Assembly (NCBI GenBank): GCA_034387635.1 | Contig: JAOANU010000020.1 | Location: 186,001-250,000, forward strand | DNA: 64,000 bases | Direction of reading: 5' to 3' | Origin: Rhodosporidiobolus odoratus | Taxonomy: Eukaryota > Basidiomycota > Microbotryomycetes > Sporidiobolales > Sporidiobolaceae | Made by a program: the position numbers and the translations under genes | In this document: positions 48,477-64,000 of the stretch, in pieces | Position numbering within the stretch: position 1 is the stretch's first letter | Layout of the letters: each line of letters opens with the position of its first letter | Notes under the pieces: generated by a model | What the model saw: the letters and a program-made list of their open reading frames with translations, nothing else | Databases searched by the model: none | What the model was told of the DNA's origin: nothing

Positions 48477-51381
48477 TCACCGCTTGAAAATTTGAATCTC
48501 AAGGTAGCGGAAAAGGGGGTAGAAGATGATGGAGACACCGGCGGAGATCTCAAAGCCTGCGAGGTCAGGGCGAGGTCAGCGTCTCGAGCATTGGTCGAAG
48601 AAGCGGTGGGGAGCAAGCGCCTTGTCGAGCTGGATGGGGATTGGCTTGGTAGTGGGAAGAGAAGAGCGAGCAGACTCACCCAAATCACCTCCATACGGCT
48701 TAGCAATCATCAGCGCAATCGGACCAGTGTACCAAGTCTCAGCCATACCTGCGAGGAGTCATGGCAAGAGCGCGGCACTGAGCATTTGTTCAAGGAAGGG
48801 CGGAAAGAGACCGAAACTCACCCATAACGCAGAACGGAATAACGCAAGCGATAGTAGCCAGGCAAGCGATCCCAGGAGGGAGCTTGCTGTAATCGGTAAC
48901 GTCGTCCCAGTTCGTAGGGCGGCCCGACGCGCGTTCGACGGGACCACCAGGGCGACTGTAGGACGGTATGTCAGCATTGAGCAAGCAACACTTGATCATT
49001 TTGACCTCAAGCGACTCTAGCGTCTGCTTCTGTAAAGCGCAGACAAAAGAGAGGCCAGCTCAGGAGGGGAAAGAAGGCCAAAGGACAACGCACCGGAAGT
49101 AGAAGATTTCCCAGAACACGATGGCCGAGAGGAAGGCAGTGTAGTAGGCGAGGCTGCACGAGAAGGGTACCGTAGTTCAAGAAGCAAGCAATGGTGACAG
49201 AGGAAAGGCGGGAATGCGAAGGCGAGTTGAGAAGGTCCGGGTCAGCGAGTGCTTTCACCTATTCGAGCTGGGAAGGGGCCCTCAGAAGAGGTGGAGCACG
49301 TACATGGCGGCAAAGTTGCTGACGATCTCCGAGAAGTGCTCCTGCAGTAGCAGACAGCAGAGCGCGCGACAAGTAGACCGGGTTGTCAGCTTGCGTGTAA
49401 CAAGCGGGTTAGTCGCACAGAGGGACGGACCTTGCCGACTATGGCAACGACCATGAAGATGGCGGTGAACTGGCGGTGTGCGCAGCGAGTCAGCATGGGA
49501 CGGCAAATGAGCGTTTTTTGAACGGGGTAAGGCTCACAATGAGGACGAAGAAAATACGGGGGATCTTCATGAGTGCAGGGTGCAGAGACTGGAGACAGAG
49601 CGCGCCACTCTGCAAGATGTGGTCGGGTCAGTACGGCCCAGAACCCGAAAGAAGGTATCGGTGAGAAAGAGAAACGCACGTAGCAATTCGGGATCTGAGC
49701 AGAAATGGTCGAGAAGGCGAGAAGGACGAGCAAGAATTTGCCGAAGCCTCCGCTACCGGCAATGAGGATCTCGCCAACAATGCCTCCAAGCGCATTCTCC
49801 TCAAAAGCGTCGAGGTAAGACTGTTTGGTAACGGTGAGGAGGGTGGCGCTGAGGCTGCAGGTGAAGGCGATGGGGAGGTACATGCCGATGAAGGAGGAGA
49901 TCCAGATGACCCATGACGGGGTCTCGACGGGCAGAGTCATGTTATAGTCTGGCGAAAAATGAAAGGCCCGTCAGCTCAATCTCCAGCGACTCGAACGGAA
50001 AGTGACCCACCGGCAGCAATGGAAGTCCACCCGGAGCTACGCAGACAGAGAGATATTAGCCGAGCGTTTCGAGGCAAGCACATGCAGGAGTGCAGCTCGA
50101 AGATGAGAAGAACCAGTTGGAAAAGCGTACCCGACGGAGAACACTGCGTCACAGCGAAAGGTCAGTCACTATCTTCGTCGCCGCAGCAAGTATCTGATAC
50201 GACGTAGGAGCTGCGGGCAGATGCGAGAGTATACGGGGGAACGCACTGATACCGAAAAACGAAAGAACATCTCCCCTCAAGTCGGCGCCCGAGTCCATAG
50301 TTTCCGTGAGGCGGTTGACCTGCAGGATGCGGCAGAGAGTCAGGGATGAGTGACGCTGTAGGCACCTATACTTTGACCGCGAAGAGCAGGCAAATAACTA
50401 GAAGAAGACTGGAAACGAGAACGCACATCGTAGTTGCCCTTCGACCCCAACCCGAGCACAATGCAGTAGATAAGGAACCACAAAGGCCACGAGTATTGCT
50501 CCCACTTATGGACGTATTGGTAACCCCACACGCAGATGAGGAAGACAATCACGGAAAGAATGACGATTCCAACCACAAGGCTAAGGTCGTGGTTGATGGC
50601 TCGTAGAGCTTGTGCGCCGGCGAGTGCGGTGGTAACGGAATAGCAGATCTGGCAGAGGGCGTTAAGGAGAGAGAAGAGCGCCGTCCCACTGCAGTTGAGT
50701 AAGCATCAGGAAAACTGACTAAACTTGGGCGGAAGCGGAAAGACCCACGGCCAGCCGCCCGCAAATCGTGATGCCGCCATTGTTCGGAGACCCGTCTTTG
50801 GTCCAATGATAGCCATAGTAGCGGATACGCACACGCCGAGCGCTGTACCGAGCCAGATGATGGCTAGAGAGGTACGGTAGTCGAGGGTGTAGTAGAGAGA
50901 ACCGAGGTAGCCGGTTGCGAGCGTCGAGAACGAGAGGTTGATCGAGAGCCAGAAGAAGATCTGAACAAGCGAGCGGAGACAGGAACAGAACAAGCCAACA
51001 AGTCAGCGAAGGAAAAAGGTTGCGAGCGAACGATTCGCAGCGCACCTGGTTCTTCACGAGGCGAAGCAGACTGATCTGTTCAGCAGCATCGGGTCAGCGC
51101 CAGCAACAACACGCATCAGCCCCTCCGTCGGAAGGGTTCGCGTCGTCGTCGCTCACCTGCTCGCGGTCCGTCTCCTTCACTCGCTCCGTCGACCGCGTCT
51201 CCGCTCCAATACTGTTGAGCCATCGGGTCACCACAGCGAACGGACCCGTCGCAGACACGATCTCCTCCTCTATCGGCGTCGTCTTGACGTCGCCACCCAA
51301 AGACGGCGTCTTCTCTAGGTCGTCCTGCTTGAGCGATGTGGACGACGAGGCGGAAGCGCTGCGGTGAGGGAGAGTCGCCAT
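48477..51381 (-). CDS. NCS1-family purine/cytosine permease (Fcy2-like)
   Basis: Fifteen exons join in frame to 533 residues: 51157-51381, 51046-51075, 50749-50960, 50427-50688, 50247-50319, 50131-50143, 50011-50036, 49680-49948, 49538-49609, 49431-49469, 49304-49341, 49094-49153, 48822-48955, 48680-48748, 48477-48556. NCS1 carriers import nucleobases with protons and have 12 helices. Evidence: the pre-helix motif ETRSTERVKETDREQ, then FFWLSINLSFSTLATGYLGS, AIIGPKTGLRTMAASRFAGG, the cytoplasmic DYNMTLPVETPSW, SKLPPGIACLATIACVIPFC, and the final helices FEISAGVSIIFYPLFRYLE. The overall order matches Fcy2/Fcy21 of yeasts. Exon 6 is 13 nt. The exact substrate (cytosine, purines or pyridoxine) is not predictable here. 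Confidence 0.9.
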
Positions 51382-51836
51382 GCTGGTTTAAGGGTGTACG
51401 AGCAGTGCTCCTAGCGATAGTGGCGGAGCCAGGAGCAGTCGCAAAGCCCGTCTGTGCTTCTCACGAGATGCCCATGCGGTTTGAGAAGGTACTTGCGGAG
51501 AAGTGCGGGACCGGAGACTGTCCGCTTTGGGAGACCCGCGCGAAAAAAGATCTGGAACTGCAAAAATAGCTTATCATTCCGTGAGAGAACGTCCGAGTTG
51601 GTCCGAGTTGGCGCGGTTAAGCACTTAGGTAATACCGGCGGCGAGCTGAGCCCACTTTTTTTCTGCCAGCGGGTCCGCCGTCTTCCGCTTCTTCCGACCC
51701 GTTGGTGTGACCGCGTGGTTCCACTGCCGTCGATACGACGAGATACGTCAATCGCACTCCCACGAGTTGCGGGAACAGAGCTGTGGAAGGACAGCGCAGA
51801 GATATATACGGTCATTGCATCCCCTGCACTCTATAG
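51382..51836. other. Intergenic
   Basis: 455 bp between the permease start and the ABCC stop, both minus strand. No feature recognised. Confidence 0.6.
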
Positions 51837-59069
<7,233 letters not shown>

Positions 59070-59507
59070 ACTGCTGGTCCAGAGTCTAGATAGCCTGGTA
59101 CAAGATAGTAGAGAGAGAGAGAGCGGAGAGAAAGAGTTGACCTCATGGCCAACTCGGACAGTGACTGACTCGACGGGAATGGTCCGGACTTGGGTGCAAG
59201 CAGCTTACAGCAGATAGATCCAGATGATGTATTCAAGTATGCTGTCGCTCTACCCAGTGTTGATCGCCGTTTTACTCTTTCTGATTCCGCTCCGAGTCCT
59301 GTAACTGTCCTGCTCTACCGCTTGTTCGGTTCTCGCTCTCCCTGACCAGGTCGACCTCTACTCGCCTGCCATAGTTCAAGACACTCGGTCTGTCGAGCTT
59401 TCAAACGCGTCTCTTTCGAGCCGGACTCGCTCGATTCATTCATCGGCACCACCTCCTAAACAAACACACCCAACTCAAACTCACCAAAGGGGAGCAAGCG
59501 AAGCACC
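59070..59507. promoter_or_regulatory. Divergent promoter region, ABCC and NudE
   Basis: The 438 bp between the called ATGs run in opposite directions and must hold both 5' ends. 59219-59259 is probably an ABCC exon, leaving about 250 bp shared. No individual site is recognisable. Confidence 0.5.
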
Positions 59508-61805
59508 ATGGACGACTCTGAACCGTACGTCAACTTCCTCAACTACCCTGCCATGGTCAATCTCACCTCCCTCGTGCCCGCAACAGCTCGTTCGACTCTC
59601 CCACCGCCGCCCTCGCCCACTACCGCTCACTGTGCACTTCCCTCCAATCCCAACTGCAGGCCGCAGAACAAGACATACACGACTTTACAGAGTCGTCCAA
59701 AGAGCTGCAGCAAGAGTTGGAGCACGAACTCGAACGCATGGAAAAGGCCGAGATGGGCTTGAGGAAGGAGGTCCAAGGCGAGAGGGCCAGGGGCGACGAA
59801 TGGAAGGTCCGTCCCACCGCTCGTTTCTGGATCGGGGCTGCGCGGGGGAAAAGCAGCCCGCTGTCCAGACTCGACGGGCTGACCACCGATTCTCCCCTTT
59901 CAGACCAAGTACACCACTGCTTTGCGAGATCACACGAGTACCATGTCGCACATGCAACGCGAGTTGGAGGGACTCCGAAAGAGTGAGAAGGAGCTGCGGG
60001 GGCGCTTGAGAGACGTCGAAATGGACAACGACGAGATGGAAAAAAGCGGTCGGTGAGTACGCCCCGTCGTCAAGCTGCTAGTGACTTGGCCAAACTGATC
60101 GGGTCATGAACAGAGAAACGTCTTCCTCGTTGGCGGACCTCGAGTCCAGGTACAACAAGAGCTTGGAACGGATAGCACTCTTGGAGGAAGAACTGGTTGC
60201 AAAGGCCATGTTGGAAGAAGAGGTGCAGCGGTTAAAGGACGAGCTGCGTGGTGAGTTCACAGGCTCGCGCGCTCGTTGTACGCCCCGCTGACACCGCGGA
60301 CCGCAGACGTCAACGAAGAACTGCAGGTCGTGCACGCCTCCGCCTCCGCTCCAACCTCCACCCGCGCTTCCTCCCCTCCCCCTCTCAGCTCACCCCCTCC
60401 TCTCTCGCCGAAGGCCGAGCCGTCTCGCCCGATCTCCTTACCACCTCATCTCGACCCCCTCAACACCCCTCGCAAACTCCCTTCATCCTCAAATTCGACC
60501 TCGACCCCCCCCTCGATCGAATTCATCGACCCCACCCCCCTCCCCTCTCGTGTCCTCCCCTCGTCTCCCCTCTACCGCCCGCCGCTCACCTCCGGCGCTG
60601 CCCCTCTCGCGCGCAGCACCCGCACAAAACAACTTCAATCCTACGGGTTGCCTTCTTCCCCCTCTTCCCCTCAACTCGTCCACCGCGGCCCCCCGTCCCG
60701 GATCCCCTCTTCGCCCTCGACCACGCGCGTCGGCTCCCCCTCGTCGGTTCGTACTCCGGCTGCTGTACCTCGTACCGCTGGACGAGGGACGTTACCTAGC
60801 CTCGTCACGCGCGAGTTGAGGGATGCGACTGGACGACTCAAGGATTTCAAGACTCGCGTAGAGGCGAGACGGTACAATTCTGCTGCTGTGGGAGGAGGGG
60901 CGAGGACTAGTGCCATCCCGGTTGCTTCCATGAGTCCTACCAGCTCTGCCTCCTCCCATGGGGGGTTGTCGAGGAGTACGACCATCAGTCGAGGGGTGAG
61001 TGGGTTGGCTAGGCCAAAGAGTCGATTAGGCGGCGCAGCAGGAGGGGGAGGGGGAGGGGGAGGGGGAGGGGGAGGGGGAGGGGGAGGGGGAGGGTCCATC
61101 GAGGTTCAGTCTACGAGACCGCCTAGTCGATCCGCGCTCAGAACGAGTGTGCACGGTGGATCTTCGGCCATTCCGATGCCCCACACTCGACCTTGCTCTC
61201 GTCTTTCCGGCGCGACTTCGAATCATCTCGCGAGACCGAGTACGCCTAGTCTTCCTTCTACTTCGAGATCACCTACCCCGACGACCGCTGCGGCCTCACG
61301 GGGAGCAGGAGGGGGGAGTACAGCCTTACGAGCCGGACAAGCCGCTTTGAGCCGAAGTACTGCTGATCGGAGGAGAACTGCGAGTTCTTCTTATGGCTCC
61401 TCCTCCTCCTCCTCCACCTCGTCCAGTAGCGCCGGGATGGGATTGAGCAAATCGGTTCATGCGAGGTCTACCTCGGCTACTTCTTACTCCTCCACCTCAG
61501 CTGGAGCAGGTGCAGGCGCAGATCTAGGCGCCACCGTCCGTCGTCCACCCTCTTCTCTCGGAACCGGTCCTTCTTCTTCTTCTTCTTCCCGCCCATCTTC
61601 CGCCGCGTCGTCCACTACCTCCTCTGGCACAAGTCGGAGATCGAGTGCAGGATTAGGGTTGGGATTAGGGGCGTCTATGAATGGGTTGACGAGGAGTGTG
61701 GTCGGGAGGAGGGTTAGTTTGAGTACGAGACTCGGAAAGGGCGAGGGACAGGGGGAAGGGGAAGGAGACGTTCCACCGGTACCGACGGCGAGGTGGAAAG
61801 GATGA
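59508..61805 (+). CDS. NudE/NDE1-type dynein regulator
   Basis: Five exons (59508-59524, 59587-59806, 59904-60052, 60114-60250, 60307-61805) join in frame to 673 residues. NudE proteins link LIS1 and dynein and are needed for nuclear migration. The first 170 residues are a long coiled coil: LAHYRSLCTSLQSQLQAAEQ, ELEHELERMEKAEMGLRKEV, LEGLRKSEKELRGRLRDVEM with NDEMEKSGRE, then LESRYNKSLERIALLEEELV, all diagnostic of NudE. The remaining 500 residues are disordered Ser/Pro/Gly-rich sequence with a poly-glycine run made by a hexanucleotide repeat. The family is often 300-600 residues in fungi, so the tail is on the long side. Exon 1 is only 17 nt. Confidence 0.9.
61041..61093 (+). repeat. (GGGGGA)n hexanucleotide repeat in NudE coding sequence
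   Basis: About nine GGGGGA units encode an uninterrupted glycine run of about 18-20 residues. Being a hexamer, changes in copy number keep the frame. Confidence 0.85.
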
Positions 61806-62426
61806 GGAACGGGGATCAAGGGATGTAGCGGCGATGGCAGGTCGGATAGGGCTCGTGCAAAACGACCCCCAGTACGTCACCTGTTGACGTGTGCTCGCTG
61901 GCGTGAAGGCATGGGTCGCTGGGGAGAAAGAAAAACGGAAAGGTCCAGGGAGAAAGAGAGTGGGGCAGCAGGGCAATCAAAGTGATACGGAGTGGCGCAT
62001 CGAGGCGGATTCAATCTCGCGGCCCGGCTGGGCGCAGACCAGAGCAGACGGCCGGGAACGTTACGGGCGGCGAAAGGGGCGAGAGGAGAGGAAGCCAAAG
62101 GGCAACGTTGACGGGACTTTTCAGTTTGAGCTGATCTGCACCATGTTCAACTTTCAACCCAGTCCCCTCTCTGGTCAAACATTCCCGCTTCTTTCTCTTC
62201 ACTGTCAACCGTAGACGTAGACGTAGCGCAAACGCTGTCGGGAAAAGTCGAAAAAGTCGAAACGATGACAACAGAATCAATGCATAGATACCGTCTCCTT
62301 TCAGCTTTTCCGCCAGAGCACGCCACTCAACTGTTCCTCCCTCCCTCTCCTCCTCTCCCCCTCTGCCTACGTCTCTCTCCCGCCCCTTGCGCCATGCTGT
62401 CCATATCCCCATCCGCGCACTCTTCT
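61806..62426. other. Convergent 3' flanks
   Basis: Between the NudE and acyl-CoA-binding protein stops. No gene seen. Confidence 0.55.
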
Positions 62427-63972
62427 TTACATCCCCCCTCCTCGTACCCTGCCCTGCCCCCGTGCCCTCATCGCCCATCTAACCACCCACTCCCTCGCCA
62501 CTCCTCCTCCTAAAACATGCACCCCTCTCAACCTTCCCACCAAGACTACGAGTGCCAAGACGACGAGCAGATCCGAGGCTAGTCGGCGGGTCAAGGTTAG
62601 GGAGGTGGAGAGGAGGCGGAGGAGGAGGGTGGGTAGTGATGGAGGGGAGGTCGAGGGGGAGGTAGAGCGGAGGCGTGGTCGTCGGAGGAGGAGGGAGAAG
62701 AGTCGGAGGAGGAGATCTCGAAGGGCTATCAAGGGCGAAAAATACGAGAAGGAGGAGAAGGAGGAGGAGGAGGAGGAGCTGAGGCTATGGGATGCTTGAG
62801 CAGCAAGAGGAGGGGTCGATTCGAGCAAAGAAAGTCGTTCGTGTAGAGCTGTGAGGGAGGTTTGGATTCGCTGCAGTGCGGAATCAAGAGCTGGTTGTTG
62901 GTGTGGAGGTACGGTTGCGGAAGCTGGAGTGGGAGAAAGCGCGGGCGGAGTAGGGGTCGTGAGAGTTGCTCGAAGGTTGCCGGTCGTGAGGGGTGAGATT
63001 CGAGTTATAGCAGCATGCGAGGGCGGATAGGCGATAGCGACTCGCTGCGCCCCTCCGCTCGGACTCGGCGTGATCAGAGAACGGGTATCCGAACCCGCTA
63101 CAGAGCGGATGGAGGTGGCGAGATGCTGAGGCGGAGGGGGACGGAGGGGAAGGGCCGAAGGGTGTGGAGGGAGAGAACGCTGAGAAGGAGCGGGGTGATA
63201 ACGCCGCGTATCTTCTTCTCCACTTTCGCTACCGCTCGACGAGCTCGAGTCCCTCTCCGAGCCCGAAGACGAGGTAGAAGACGAGTGAGAGTCGTGCTTT
63301 CGCCGGCGATGATGGTGGCGCTTTTTGCTATGCTGAGGAGAAATCCGGAGCGGGTCTGCGTGGGTGCGTGGCGGACCGTAGCCGGGAAGAGGAGGAGCGA
63401 TGATGTCGGCGGGTGCCGGGGCAGGGTGCGCGGGAACGGGAGAGGCTGGTGCTACAGGGCGATAGCGAGCGCCTCGAGCACTGGCGGAAGAGGAAGGGGT
63501 GGGTCGGGCAGGGTGAGAGTGGGTGGAGCGGGCAAGATGCTGGGATGCATGCAGATGCCGAGAGGACGAGGGGAGAGGGGGAGGTGGCATGTGCTCGTAC
63601 GAAGCGGTCGACGAGGAGGAGGAGGAATGCGAGGAGGAAGAGCGTGAAGGAGCAGTAGACCCTGCAGACGTACAATGGTGAGATAGATCGACAGGAACGG
63701 GAAGGCAGTGTGTTCACCATGTCCGGCAACTCGTGCGCCCCTGGGTTCCAGCGAGAAACCTTCCAGCTCTCTCAGCAGCTCGACGGCCTGTGTCCGGTCG
63801 GCGTACCCCTTGAGTATCTGCATATAGAGACGCCGAAACAATCGATGGCCATCGCTTCAGCGGGAGGGACGGCCGCCAAGGTGCAGGATGACCGCGCACC
63901 CGGATTAAAGCCTCGACATAGAGTCTTTCCGCCTCGACCTGACTCGAGCCTTTGCGCTTGTTCCAAGCGTCC
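62427..63972 (-). CDS. Acyl-CoA-binding domain protein with C-terminal membrane helix (partial, N-terminus off window)
   Basis: Exons 63900-63972, 63718-63817 and 62427-63661 join in frame; more 5' exons lie beyond 64000. The visible part of the ACB domain, DAWNKRKGSSQVEAERLYVE then ALIRILKGYADRTQAVELLR, matches helices 3-4 of acyl-CoA-binding proteins. It is followed by about 300 residues of Ser/Pro/His-rich disorder with an Arg-His-rich patch, a short helical segment (ALQRIQTSLTALHERLSLLE) and hydrophobic stretches, the last being LASDLLVVLALVVLVGRL. This layout recalls ACBD5/Atg37, peroxisomal membrane acyl-CoA sensors acting in pexophagy and membrane contacts, but the match to that subgroup is inference. 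Confidence 0.8.
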
Positions 63973-64000
63973 CTGCACGTCGAAAAATCAAGGTACCGAG

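Noticed and set aside
62500..63650. Arg-rich plus-strand ORFs
   Set aside because: They are antisense shadows of the Ser/Pro-rich acyl-CoA-binding protein exon.

Overview
The window is a piece of nuclear genome from a GC-rich basidiomycete fungus, most likely a Pucciniomycotina red-yeast relative (Rhodotorula/Sporobolomyces-like; this placement is inference). The evidence: genes are cut by many short introns (mostly 55-120 nt) with GTNNGT donors, a CTGAC branch-site motif and a CAG/TAG acceptor; coding exons favour C/G-ending codons; complex I is present; and the protein families are typical of fungi. The exon chains given here were assembled by hand so that every splice keeps the reading frame and the family alignment.

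Layout. 1-2792 is a TIR-bounded mobile element whose two 50-bp ends match perfectly. 2793-6240 is a gene-poor, lower-GC stretch with three tRNA genes (Asp-GTC, Thr-AGT with intron, Gly-GCC with intron). 7054-15780 holds four tandem minus-strand genes: RMT2 arginine methyltransferase, an RTA1-family membrane protein, a NIP30/FAM192A-type protein and the complex I 51-kDa subunit. 17794-21031 is a large C2H2-like regulator. 22226-23475 is an orphan gene. 24141-25311 is a GPI-anchored surface protein whose 5' half is repeated almost identically, in inverted orientation, at 43118-44288 as a decayed copy.

Between the two inverted copies lie an R3HCC1-like RRM protein, a Pro/Ser-rich orphan, epsilon-COP (SEC28), an RSF1/WHIM-like chromatin protein and an LRR-RhoGEF. 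After the second copy come a membrane-anchored CAP/PR-1 protein, the SNARE SEC22, an NCS1 purine/cytosine permease, a 26-exon ABCC transporter, a NudE dynein-regulator homologue and an acyl-CoA-binding membrane protein that runs off the right edge.

The genes are mostly ordinary housekeeping or trafficking functions with no operon-like logic. The most unusual signals are structural: the TIR element without a recognisable transposase, the inverted GPI-gene pair with an apparent conversion tract, an 11-mer (GACCTTCTCAA) repeated eight times only in non-coding DNA, a start codon apparently split by an intron, micro-exons of 9-13 nt, and a 41-G run inside an intron.
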